From Flammeovirgaceae bacterium (GTDB lineage Bacteria; Bacteroidota; Bacteroidia; Cytophagales; Cyclobacteriaceae), in the NCBI GenBank assembly GCA_020635915.1, contig JACJYU010000003.1, forward strand, positions 170,409 to 234,408: 64,000 nt of DNA, given 5' to 3'. Shown here piece after piece: positions 50,577-59,260 of this stretch. Below the pieces are notes generated by a model. The model was not told where the DNA came from and made no database searches. It was given only the letters and a program-made list of their open reading frames with translations. The first letter of the stretch is position 1. Each line of letters opens with the position of its first letter. Both the position numbers and the translations under genes were made by a program.

Positions 50577-53500
50577 TTAGTTGTTGTTCAATGAGTCCTT
50601 TTCCTTTACCTGTTTTTCCTTCATCAATTCATCTTCTTCTATGCGTTTCAATTTTTCAGCGGCAAGCGCCCTGATAGGGGCCAACGGAAAATTCTCAATT
50701 ATGGATTTCAGGGTGCCTTTTGCCTGGAACAGGTCGCCCATGGCCACAAAGTTATCGCTAAGCAAAAGGTAGGACTTGCCTACCCATTCGGTGTAAGCGG
50801 CAAAATCAGTGTTCAGGCCCACCAGCGTTTCGTAGCATTGTTTGTGCTCTTTGCTCAAAAAGAAAATCTCGCCCAAAAGGTATTTTGCCTCGGCCCCATA
50901 TTCGTCCTGGGCGGTGTTCAGGGTATTCAAAAACTCGTCTTTGGCCAGTTCGTAATCGCCCTTGGCCATGGCCGACTTGCCCAAAAACAAAGAGGCTTTG
51001 TTTTGTGCCCCTGCGTTTACGTTGCCGCCCTCAAGAATGCGTTTTGCATATATATCCACCGAATCGTACCGGGCCAGCATGTAATAAGACTCCATCAGTC
51101 CCGACCACGCATTGTATTGGTCTTTTTTTGTCGATGCTTCCCTGGCAAGTTGCTGGAACACAGGTACGGCCTGGCGGTAATTGCCCAACTTGTATTGCAG
51201 TTCGGCAATGCGTGCCGTTACCCGTGCTGCAAATTGAAATGAAAAATCGCCCTTGATGCCCTCATATATTTCCAAAGCTTTGCCGTTCTCCTTCAACCGG
51301 TAATAAGACTCTGCCTGATAGTACTTGGCCTCCGTGGCGCGCGGGCTTTCCGGATAGTTGACCAGGTAGTTTTCCAGGCTGGATATGGCCCTCTGGTATT
51401 CCTGACTAAAATACAGGTTCTTGGCGGTTTCAAATTCCACAGACTCTATCCCTTTTGCATCGGGGTTGGCATTCTTGAAATGCGCCAGGTAGTTGTCGAA
51501 TTCACTGCCCCTGCCGGCCAGGTTCAACGCCTCCTGCAGCGGCAACAGGGCATCGTTGGCAACCAGGTGGCCGGGGTAGTCGTTGATCACGGTAATGTAG
51601 TCCGCTGCGGTTTTGTTGTAGTCTTTCAGGTTGTAGTAAGAGGCGGCCCTGCGCATGTAGGCATAAGGGACAAATTTTGAAGGTTTATTGGATGCAATAA
51701 GCCTTGAAAAACCAGACACCGCATCACTGTATTTGCCCTGCTCAAAATCCAATTGGGCACGTTGGAACATGGCTTCGTCCACAAACCTTGATTGTGGGTA
51801 GTTTTTCAAAACCTGGTCCAGTTCCACCGCTGCGGGGCCATACATCCTCTGTATCCCCAGGATAACCCCTGCCTGCAAGTGCGCATAGTCATTGTCGCCC
51901 GATTTTAGCTGAATGGCCTTTCTGTAGTTGGCCAACGCTTCGGGATAAACCTTGGTAACATAATAGCAATCGGCAAGCCGCAATACGCCATCCGCCTGGT
52001 TGGGGGAAGGGTATTTTACAAATTCCTTAAAATTGAACAGTGCCCGGTCATATTGCTGCATGTTGAAGTAAGCGTACCCCAGGCCGTACCGTACCTTGGC
52101 CAGCAGTTCCGCATTTCCATAGTTGGGGATGCCAATTACCCGCAAGTAGTTCACGGCAGCCTCTTCATACTTTCGGCCAATGGAATAGGCTTCCCCGTTC
52201 CAAAAGCTGGCCTCGGCAAGGTAGTTAGGGTCTTCCGGATATTGAATGGACTTTTCAAACGACTGCACGGCCGCGGCATATTGTTCCATGTTGAACAGTT
52301 CCATCCCCTTCAGCAAAGTGGCTTTTTGGTACGCCCTTTTGATGGCAGGCCCCCTTGCCGGCAGTGCTTCAATATATTCAATGGCCTTATTGTAGTTATT
52401 GGCATTGACATACGCTTGTGAAAGCACTTCTTTCACTTCGGTAATGTGGGCACTTGAAGGGTAAGCCTCCAAAAAGCCCTCCAATTCCTTGATGGCATCG
52501 TCCGCCCGGCCCAGGTCATAGGAAATCTTGGCATGCTGAAAGCTGCTTTCTTCCATCACCCGCGGGTCTGCCTTGAATTTTTTGGCATTGCCAAATGCCG
52601 TTATGGCCAACTGTTTCTGGTCCCGCTTCAGGTAGATGGCACCCAGGTAATAAGAGGCATAAAACCCTACGGAATCCTGGTCGGATGCAGAACGTTTGAG
52701 GTACGCCAGTGCCTTTTCGTCATCGCCCAGGGAATAGGCGGAAAACCCTGCCCGCAGCAGTACCCCCTTGCCCGCCTTTTGGGCGTTCACTTCCAGGTAT
52801 TCCTCGTAGCCCGGCAAAGCTTTTGCGTATTCCTTTTTATTAAAGTAGGCCTCTGCCACCAGCAAAGAAATTTCTTCTTTGTCCTTTACCCCCTCCCTTT
52901 CCTGTATCCCCGAAACATAAGCAAGCAATTCATCATATTGGTGCTGCTTATAGTAGGCCTCGGCAATAAGCACGGGTACCACCAGCGCGTACGAGCTGTT
53001 TTGTTCTGCCCTTTTCAAATCCGTGAGTGCGTTTTCATAGTCCCCATTGCTTAATTCAATAAACCCGGCATAATAGCCGGAGGCAGGGCCATACTGCCCA
53101 CCCAGTGCCTTAATGAAGTTGAATTGGTCCAGGGCCGGGCCTAACTTGCGCAGGTTGAACAGGCTGTACCCCCAATGAAACCTCCCCACAGCGTGCTGTT
53201 GGTTGCCTAGCGTTGGAAAATCCACTTTACCAAAATAGGCGGAGGCGCGCCCATAGTTTTTTTCTGCATAAAAGAAGTTGGCCAGGTCAAAGTAAGCAGT
53301 AGCGGCCTTGGGATGGTCGGGATGGTCCCGTACAAATTCCTCTATCATTTTCTCCCCATCTCCATGGTAAAGGTTCAAGGCACAAAATGCCTGGTAATAG
53401 CCCGCCTCTGCCCTTTTGAGGTCACTGGCAGGGGAATGCCGCAAAAAATCGGCAAAGCTTTGCTTGGCCGCCCCATATTCGCCATGGGCCATCAGGTCAA

Positions 53501-53609
53501 GACCGGAATCAAAAAAGCGGTCTGCCTTATTTTGCGAATTAAGGTCCTGGGCGGCTACGAGCGCGGTAAGGGAAAGCGTAATCCCAAGGCAAAGGAACCG
53601 GATTTTCAT
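50577..53609 (-). CDS. Large periplasmic TPR protein (CpoB/YbgF-like, 1010 aa)
   Basis: The start at 53609 gives a signal peptide (MKIRFLCLGITLSLTALVAA). The mature protein is an almost continuous array of TPR units over 950 residues, e.g. ADRFFDSGLDLMAHGEYGAA, TAYFDLANFFYAEKNYGRAS, AEAYFNKKEYAKALPGYEEY and AKYLLGEIFFLSKEHKQCYE. A Lys/Glu-rich tail ends it. CpoB/YbgF links Tol-Pal to peptidoglycan synthesis; this protein is much larger but leads an operon with exbB, exbD and tonB. It is likely the periplasmic hub of that system. A frame upstream to 53711 is disfavoured because it lacks a signal peptide. Confidence 0.9.
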   Translation of the reverse strand: MKIRFLCLGITLSLTALVAAQDLNSQNKADRFFDSGLDLMAHGEYGAAKQSFADFLRHSPASDLKRAEAGYYQAFCALNLYHGDGEKMIEEFVRDHPDHPKAATAYFDLANFFYAEKNYGRASAYFGKVDFPTLGNQQHAVGRFHWGYSLFNLRKLGPALDQFNFIKALGGQYGPASGYYAGFIELSNGDYENALTDLKRAEQNSSYALVVPVLIAEAYYKQHQYDELLAYVSGIQEREGVKDKEEISLLVAEAYFNKKEYAKALPGYEEYLEVNAQKAGKGVLLRAGFSAYSLGDDEKALAYLKRSASDQDSVGFYASYYLGAIYLKRDQKQLAITAFGNAKKFKADPRVMEESSFQHAKISYDLGRADDAIKELEGFLEAYPSSAHITEVKEVLSQAYVNANNYNKAIEYIEALPARGPAIKRAYQKATLLKGMELFNMEQYAAAVQSFEKSIQYPEDPNYLAEASFWNGEAYSIGRKYEEAAVNYLRVIGIPNYGNAELLAKVRYGLGYAYFNMQQYDRALFNFKEFVKYPSPNQADGVLRLADCYYVTKVYPEALANYRKAIQLKSGDNDYAHLQAGVILGIQRMYGPAAVELDQVLKNYPQSRFVDEAMFQRAQLDFEQGKYSDAVSGFSRLIASNKPSKFVPYAYMRRAASYYNLKDYNKTAADYITVINDYPGHLVANDALLPLQEALNLAGRGSEFDNYLAHFKNANPDAKGIESVEFETAKNLYFSQEYQRAISSLENYLVNYPESPRATEAKYYQAESYYRLKENGKALEIYEGIKGDFSFQFAARVTARIAELQYKLGNYRQAVPVFQQLAREASTKKDQYNAWSGLMESYYMLARYDSVDIYAKRILEGGNVNAGAQNKASLFLGKSAMAKGDYELAKDEFLNTLNTAQDEYGAEAKYLLGEIFFLSKEHKQCYETLVGLNTDFAAYTEWVGKSYLLLSDNFVAMGDLFQAKGTLKSIIENFPLAPIRALAAEKLKRIEEDELMKEKQVKEKDSLNNN

Positions 53610-53639
53610 GGACAGTTTTTCGCTAGAACAGGGCAAGCC

Positions 53640-53647
53640 CAAAAATA
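53640..53647 (-). promoter_or_regulatory. -7 element TATTTTTG of the envelope operon
   Basis: Exact TAnnTTTG on the minus strand, 30 bases before the ATG of the large TPR gene. A T-rich run about 18 bases upstream could serve as the -33 element. Confidence 0.5.
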
Positions 53648-53814
53648 TTGTAATGCTCAGTTTAAAAAATCGCGCCATGCCCAATTGAATTGTTGGATTG
53701 CATGGACTCAAAACTAGCGATTAAAACGGGATTTTAAGGATGGAATGCCCAATACTTGAATTTATTCTTCCATAGCCCACCTCAAACAATGGCTTAAAAA
53801 CCATTACGGAACTA

Positions 53815-54837
53815 TCAGTGGATCAGCCTATAAACCAGTTCCCTCAATATCTGTCCTTCAGCCACCGTGCCCGCATTCACGCCTTTGATTTTCAAATCAG
53901 CCTCTAAAATCGATTGGACACAACCCACCAGTTGGGGAGTGGTGTAGTGCCTCAGGGCACTGAAGTAATCCCGTGCCGCATAGGGGCTGATTTTCAACAA
54001 CCCCACCAATGACCGTTCGCTTTTGTCAGGTGCGGAAGAAGCCACCAACAATTTGCTGTAGAATGAATACAGAAAGGCCACCGCGGGAATGAGGGGGTTT
54101 TTCTTTGGGTTGCTTTCAAAGTAGTTGACTATCTTATTGGCTTGAAGGGGGTCACGCCTGATCAGGGCTTTTTGCAATTCAAAAATATTGTACTCCCTGC
54201 TAATGCCCACCTGGGCCATGGCCTGGGCCGCGGTGAGCCTGGCACCGGTAGGCATCGAAATCATCACCTTGTCCAGTTCATTGGCCATCCGTTTTAAGTC
54301 GGTGCCAACATATTCGCACAATACCCTTACGGCCTCCTCATCGGCTTCATGCCCCTTTTCGTTTACGTACCCATGGATAAATTCAGGCAGTTTGTTTTCG
54401 TAAGGTTTTTTAAAAACTGCCGACACGGTGAGTTTATCGATCTTCTTGCCCAACTCCCTCCGTTTGTCCAGGGCCTTGTGTTTGTGGCACAGCACCAATA
54501 TGGTGGAGGGCGTAGGGTTGGACACATAGTCGAGCAATAGCTTTGCCCCTCCTTCTTTTTGCAAATCCGGTACCTCCTGTGCCTCCTTCACGATCACTAC
54601 CTGCCTTTCGGCCATCATGGGGTAGCGCCTGGCGTGGGTGAGGATGGTGGCCACAGGGGCATCCTTGCCATAGACCACCACCTGGTTAAAACCCTTGTCC
54701 GTTTCGGCCAAGGCGTGGGCCTCGATGTAATCCGATATCAAATCGATGTAATACGTCTCCTCCCCTTGCAGCACGTACACCGGGGCGTACTGGCCGGCCT
54801 GCAACGCGGTCAATATTTTTTTTGCCGAAGCATCCAT
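53815..54837 (-). CDS. holA: DNA polymerase III subunit delta
   Basis: A 340-residue clamp-loader subunit. It begins MDASAKKILTALQAGQYAPV and YVLQGEETYYIDLISDYIEA, the family N-terminal motif, followed by an AAA+-like fold with FAVVIVKEAQE-type strands (RQVVIVKEAQEVPDLQKEGG) and the delta-specific KLTVSAVFKKPYENKLPEFI and GTDLKRMANELDKVMISM blocks. Delta opens the beta sliding clamp. It is the last gene of a three-gene set, 7 bases after the rhomboid gene. Confidence 0.94.
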   Translation of the reverse strand: MDASAKKILTALQAGQYAPVYVLQGEETYYIDLISDYIEAHALAETDKGFNQVVVYGKDAPVATILTHARRYPMMAERQVVIVKEAQEVPDLQKEGGAKLLLDYVSNPTPSTILVLCHKHKALDKRRELGKKIDKLTVSAVFKKPYENKLPEFIHGYVNEKGHEADEEAVRVLCEYVGTDLKRMANELDKVMISMPTGARLTAAQAMAQVGISREYNIFELQKALIRRDPLQANKIVNYFESNPKKNPLIPAVAFLYSFYSKLLVASSAPDKSERSLVGLLKISPYAARDYFSALRHYTTPQLVGCVQSILEADLKIKGVNAGTVAEGQILRELVYRLIH

Positions 54838-54844
54838 TGTTACG

Positions 54845-55414
54845 CTATCCTACATTTTTCTTGTTCCTTAATCCGATCGCGGTGGCAGTGCCCACAATGG
54901 CACCTGCCAGGTGCGACTCCCATGAAATTCCGCTTTCGGCCGGCAAAATACCATAAAATATCCCACCGTATAACATAATGACACCAATTGAGATAAGCAG
55001 GGACAAAAAATCCTTGCGCAAAAAGCCAAAGACAATGAGAAAGGCCGACAGGCCATAGACAAGGCCGCTCGCCCCGATATGGTACGAAATCCGCGGGCTA
55101 AATAGCCACACCAAAATATTGGTGATGAAATAACACCTGAAAAAGACTGTCCTGCCAATGCGTTCATAAAAGAAAAAAAGGGTCGTGCCCAAAAAAAGCA
55201 GCGGTATGGTATTGGAGATAAGATGTGCCCGGCTACCATGGATAATGGGTGCGGTCAAGATGCCTATCAGCCCGGTAAGCGTGCGCGGCCGGATGCCCAA
55301 AAAATACAGGTTGGCCCCATATAAATATTGAAGGCTAAAGGCTGCCCACATGAGGAAAACAAGGCGGGCCGGTACGACAGAACTTCCCCAAAGCCCGGGT
55401 GCGCCCTTGCCCAT
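54845..55414 (-). CDS. Rhomboid-family intramembrane serine protease
   Basis: A 189-residue membrane protein with about six helices. The catalytic Ser lies in YHIGASGLVYGLSAF (GASG) and the His in SWESHLAGAIVGT; a preceding HLISNTIPLLFLG block carries the conserved His/Asn of the family. It cuts transmembrane helices of client proteins. It lies 5 bases after the TerB-like gene and 7 before holA, on the same transcript. The client is unknown. Confidence 0.9.
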   Translation of the reverse strand: MGKGAPGLWGSSVVPARLVFLMWAAFSLQYLYGANLYFLGIRPRTLTGLIGILTAPIIHGSRAHLISNTIPLLFLGTTLFFFYERIGRTVFFRCYFITNILVWLFSPRISYHIGASGLVYGLSAFLIVFGFLRKDFLSLLISIGVIMLYGGIFYGILPAESGISWESHLAGAIVGTATAIGLRNKKNVG

Positions 55415-55419
55415 ATAAG

Positions 55420-55890
55420 CTATGGTTTTGTTGGCACCTTCACCATGGGCAAATCGACCAGGCGGGCCTCTTCATCGCCCACCGATTTGATCCCCAACAG
55501 CCCACCGGACGATTCGGCCGTGCCCAATGCAATATCGCGCAAGCTGGTATAGTATTCATTTGCAAAACCGGCATCCAACCGGGGCAACAGGCCGTTCAGG
55601 CCTGCCAGCTCCTCGGTAATCATCGCATTGCGCTTATCGCCATCAACAGGGTAGCCCTGCAATACCACCTTGAGCTTGTCTTCAAAATCTTCCGTTACCA
55701 TAAGGTAAAACTTAGCAAGGTGGCTGCTCTTTGCATTTTTGTGCTTTTCCTTGGCCAATTCTATGCTTGCTTTGATTTCCTTTCTATCAATATTCCCATC
55801 CGCCCCCGCAATTAAAATACTGGCCAGGATAGGGCCTTTGAGCATGAGTTCAATCTCGGAAGACGACAGGTTGGCAAATTCGTTTATCAT
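55420..55890 (-). CDS. TerB-like helical protein
   Basis: A 156-residue soluble protein. LASILIAGADGNIDRKEIKA with its acidic metal-type loop resembles TerB/DjlA domains. The rest is helical (SHLAKFYLMVTEDFEDKLKV) with a C-terminal Gly-rich tail. TerB proteins bind metals or act in membrane-linked stress complexes. A similar domain is fused to the ABC transporter at 37011-40112. This gene starts the TerB-rhomboid-holA set. Confidence 0.78.
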   Translation of the reverse strand: MINEFANLSSSEIELMLKGPILASILIAGADGNIDRKEIKASIELAKEKHKNAKSSHLAKFYLMVTEDFEDKLKVVLQGYPVDGDKRNAMITEELAGLNGLLPRLDAGFANEYYTSLRDIALGTAESSGGLLGIKSVGDEEARLVDLPMVKVPTKP

Positions 55891-55946
55891 CGATCAGGTG
55901 GGTTACGTAACTGTAAAAAAGCCGAATAGGCGTAAATTATGAAAGT

Positions 55947-55978
55947 TTTGAATAAAAAAATTGATGCCTTTAATTTAC
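55947..55978 (+). promoter_or_regulatory. Candidate promoter TTTG-N20-TAATTTAC
   Basis: A TTTG at 55947-55950 and a -7-like TAATTTAC at 55971-55978 (6-7 of 8 match) precede the response regulator ATG at 55998 by 19 bases. Confidence 0.5.
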
Positions 55979-55997
55979 CTTGCTGAAAAACATACAT

Positions 55998-57359
55998 ATG
56001 TACGAGAAAGATCCCATAAAAATATTTGTGGTTGAGGATGATCAAACGTATACCCGGTTTTTAAAATATGTTTTAAGCCTAAACCCCGATTTCGAGGTGG
56101 AGTATTTTACCTCGGGAAAGGAGTTTATCGGGGCGCTCCACCACCGCCCGGCCATTGTCACCCTGGACTACTCCCTGCCGGACATGTCCGGGGAGGAAGT
56201 GCTGAAAGAAATAAAGGCCTTCGACCCCAACATCAGCGTAATCATAGTTTCGGCACAGGAAAAAATAGGCACCGCAGTGGGGTTATTGAAAGCCGGTGCT
56301 TTCGATTACATCACAAAAGACGAAGAGGCCAAGGACAGGATCCTCAATTCCATCAACAATGCCAGGAACAAATCTTCCCTCATCAGGGAAATCGACAGGC
56401 TGAAAGAGGAAATAAACACCAAGTATGAGTTTGGAAAAAGCATTATAGGAAACAGCCCGGCCATAAAAAAAGTGTTTGGCCTTATTGAAAAATCCCTTAA
56501 GACCAACATTACGGTTTCCATCACGGGGGAAACAGGAACGGGAAAGGAACTGGTGGCGAAGGCCATTCATTACAACTCCGCCCGCAAACAAAAGCCCCTG
56601 GTTGCCGTCAATATTGCGGCCATTCCCAAAGAGCTCATTGAAAGCGAACTGTTTGGCCATGAAAAAGGTGCCTTTACGGGCGCCTCTACCCGAAGGATCG
56701 GGAAATTTGAAGAGGCAAAAGGAGGCACATTGTTCCTGGACGAAATTGGGGAAATGGACCTCAACCTTCAATCCAAGCTGCTAAGGGTGCTCCAGGAGCG
56801 GGAACTCTCCAGGGTGGGTGGCAACGAAGTCATTAAAATAGATGTCCGCATCATAGTGGCCACCCACCGAAACCTGCAAGAGGAAGTGCAGGCGGGCAAT
56901 TTTCGCGAAGACCTGTTCTACCGGTTGTTGGGCCTTCCCATTCAACTCCCCTCTCTGCGCGACAGGGGAAATGACGTCATTTTGCTGGCCAAATATTTTC
57001 TTGACGAATTTGCACGGGAGAACAAATTCAGGAAATTCAAAATTGCCCCTGAGGCACAAGGGAAGTTGCTGCAATATCCTTTTCCCGGGAACATAAGGGA
57101 ATTGAAATCAGTGATCGAACTCGCTGCCGTGATGGCCGAAAATGGCCAGGTGAACGCTGAGGACATCACCTTTGCCAATGCCCCGCGCGACTCCTTTATA
57201 TTAAAGGAAATGAAATTGAAGGATTACGTGTACCACATCATTCGGGATTATTTAAATAAATACGACAACAACGTAATGGAAGTGGCAAAAAGGTTGGGGA
57301 TTGGCAAATCTTCGATCTACCGCTACATGAAAGAGATGGAAGAAGCCGGAATCCAATGA
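55998..57359 (+). CDS. Sigma-54-dependent response regulator (NtrC-type)
   Basis: A 453-residue regulator. Residues 1-120 are a receiver with acidic VVEDDQ and phospho-acceptor D57 in VTLDYSLPD. The AAA+ domain has Walker A ITGETGTGKE, the sigma-54 contact loop GAFTGAS, and GGTLFLDEIGEMDLN. The C-terminus has a Fis-type helix-turn-helix (VMEVAKRLGIGKSSIYRYMK). It activates promoters of the RpoN type. The ATG at 55998 is chosen over a TTG at 55980. Its stop overlaps the start of the sensor kinase (ATGA), so both are made together; the kinase is its natural partner. Confidence 0.95.
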   Translation: MYEKDPIKIFVVEDDQTYTRFLKYVLSLNPDFEVEYFTSGKEFIGALHHRPAIVTLDYSLPDMSGEEVLKEIKAFDPNISVIIVSAQEKIGTAVGLLKAGAFDYITKDEEAKDRILNSINNARNKSSLIREIDRLKEEINTKYEFGKSIIGNSPAIKKVFGLIEKSLKTNITVSITGETGTGKELVAKAIHYNSARKQKPLVAVNIAAIPKELIESELFGHEKGAFTGASTRRIGKFEEAKGGTLFLDEIGEMDLNLQSKLLRVLQERELSRVGGNEVIKIDVRIIVATHRNLQEEVQAGNFREDLFYRLLGLPIQLPSLRDRGNDVILLAKYFLDEFARENKFRKFKIAPEAQGKLLQYPFPGNIRELKSVIELAAVMAENGQVNAEDITFANAPRDSFILKEMKLKDYVYHIIRDYLNKYDNNVMEVAKRLGIGKSSIYRYMKEMEEAGIQ

Positions 57360-59260
57360 CCGATATTAGAGAGTTTGTAAGGAAAGGGTTGTTTTATAAG
57401 TCCGTTGTCGAGGACGGTTCTGATATAGTGTTTATCGTGGATTATGACGGGGAGATTTTGTACCACAACAATTCCGTGGAAGACACGCTCGGGTATAAGC
57501 CCAAAAGCCTTGTGGGGAAAAAGATTTTTGACCTTATCCTTCCACCCACCCTAGGCAAATTTAAGCGGGCGTACAAAACCAGCACGGACAAGCGGTTCAA
57601 CGAGTCGGTCGAGTTTCAATTTTTATGCAAGGATGGATCCTATAAATACCTGGAATTCAATTCAATAAACCTTAGGCATAAAGAAAAGATCAAGGCTTTG
57701 ATCCTCGATTGCCGGGACATTACCCAGCGAAAGGAGGATGCCGCGGAACTGCTAAGGGCACAAAAGGCAAAAGAGCAATTCCTGGCCAACGTCAGCCATG
57801 AAATCCGCACTCCCATAAATGGCATCGCGGGAATGGCCACGTTGCTAAGCCAAAACCCAACCGTAAAAGAAGGGACCACTTACCTGAATGCCATTAAAAG
57901 TGCGGCCGACAACCTAAAGGTGATCATCAACGACATACTTGATTTGGCGTCCATTGAATCGGGCAAGCTTAATTTTGAGAAGATAGGTTTCAATCTGAAC
58001 GACCTCTTGCATTCCGTAGTCGATTCCTTTTCCGTGCAATCCGCACAGAAAGGGATCACGCTCAACTACATGTTGGACGAAAACATTGGCAAAGTGCTGG
58101 TCGGGGACCCCTTCCGGCTGAACCAAATCCTGATCAACCTGATCGGCAATGCACTGAAGTTTACGCACGGTGGCCATATCGGTATCAAGTGCGCCCTTGA
58201 AAAGGAAAGCAACAATATGCAGCACGTCAGGTTTGATGTGGCGGACACAGGCGTGGGCATACCTAACGATAAACTGAACAAAATATTTGAAAGCTTTAGC
58301 CAGGCAGACGCTAGCATTACCAGGAAATATGGGGGCACCGGCCTGGGGCTAACGATTGTAAAGCAACTGGTTGAACTGCAAAAGGGAAAAATCACGGTGA
58401 GCAGCGTGGAAGACAAGGGGACCACTTTTACTTTCGTGATCCCCTACGCCACAGGGGGCACCGAAAAATTAGAGGACCATGGCCATCCGGGAAAACAAGA
58501 AAAGGACTTGTCCATAGACCTTAAAGACCTTAGGATACTGCTGGCGGAAGACAACGATATAAACAGGCTTTACGCAACGAGTATCCTCAAAATGTGGGGG
58601 TGCACCGCAGACATTGCCGAAAATGGTTACGTGGCATTGGAAAAAGTGCGCAACAATGACTACGACATCATCCTAATGGATATTCAAATGCCGGTAATGG
58701 ACGGTTTTGAGGCGGCCAAGGCAATAAAAATGAGTGGTGGCCACAAAGAGCAAATCCCAATAATTGCACTCACCGCCAATTCCAGTTCAAAGGATATTGA
58801 AAAATGCCTGGCCTCCGGCATGAACGATTGCATTGGAAAGCCCTTTACACCGGAAAATCTTTTCAGTGTGCTGGTCAAGTATGGCCATCACAAACCCATC
58901 GGGGCAGAAAAAATCCCCGAAACGGAAAAAATTGACCTGTCATACCTCATTAAAATTTCCAACAACGATAAAATGTTCATTGATGAGATCATAAACTCGT
59001 TTGTTGCAAATACGCCCAAGGCCATCGAAGACATAAAGGCACACCTGGCGGCCAAAAATTGGGTGAGGATGGAAGAACAAGTACATAAGATAAAGCCCAC
59101 CCTTACCATGATAGGAATGCCGTTGGCCAGGGAAAAAGCCGTGGAGATTGAAATCCTTACCCGCTCAAAGGGCAATACGGAAACCATAAAATTGCTGGCA
59201 GAAGGATTTTGCGGATCACTTGAATCTGCCCTTGCGGAATTCAAGTCAATGGGATATTAG
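57356..59260 (+). CDS. Hybrid histidine kinase PAS-HisKA-HATPase-REC-HPT
   Basis: A 634-residue cytosolic sensor kinase without membrane helices. Domains in order: PAS (about 15-125, FIVDYDGEILYHNNSVEDTL), HisKA with His148 in VSHEIRTPINGIAGM, HATPase (NQILINLIGNALKFTHGG, DTGVGIPNDKLNKIF, GTGLGLTIVKQL), receiver (LLAEDNDINR, phospho-acceptor in DIILMDIQMPVMDG) and a C-terminal HPT domain with its His in EEQVHKIKPTLTMIG. The HPT domain allows transfer from its own receiver to the NtrC-type partner encoded just upstream, with which it overlaps by 4 bases. The signal is unknown. Its 3' end overlaps the convergent giant gene by 4 bases. Confidence 0.95.
   Translation: MTDIREFVRKGLFYKSVVEDGSDIVFIVDYDGEILYHNNSVEDTLGYKPKSLVGKKIFDLILPPTLGKFKRAYKTSTDKRFNESVEFQFLCKDGSYKYLEFNSINLRHKEKIKALILDCRDITQRKEDAAELLRAQKAKEQFLANVSHEIRTPINGIAGMATLLSQNPTVKEGTTYLNAIKSAADNLKVIINDILDLASIESGKLNFEKIGFNLNDLLHSVVDSFSVQSAQKGITLNYMLDENIGKVLVGDPFRLNQILINLIGNALKFTHGGHIGIKCALEKESNNMQHVRFDVADTGVGIPNDKLNKIFESFSQADASITRKYGGTGLGLTIVKQLVELQKGKITVSSVEDKGTTFTFVIPYATGGTEKLEDHGHPGKQEKDLSIDLKDLRILLAEDNDINRLYATSILKMWGCTADIAENGYVALEKVRNNDYDIILMDIQMPVMDGFEAAKAIKMSGGHKEQIPIIALTANSSSKDIEKCLASGMNDCIGKPFTPENLFSVLVKYGHHKPIGAEKIPETEKIDLSYLIKISNNDKMFIDEIINSFVANTPKAIEDIKAHLAAKNWVRMEEQVHKIKPTLTMIGMPLAREKAVEIEILTRSKGNTETIKLLAEGFCGSLESALAEFKSMGY

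Noticed and set aside
53610..53711. N-terminal extension of the large TPR protein
   Set aside because: It contains the likely promoter (TATTTTTG at 53640) and would hide the signal peptide that begins at 53609.
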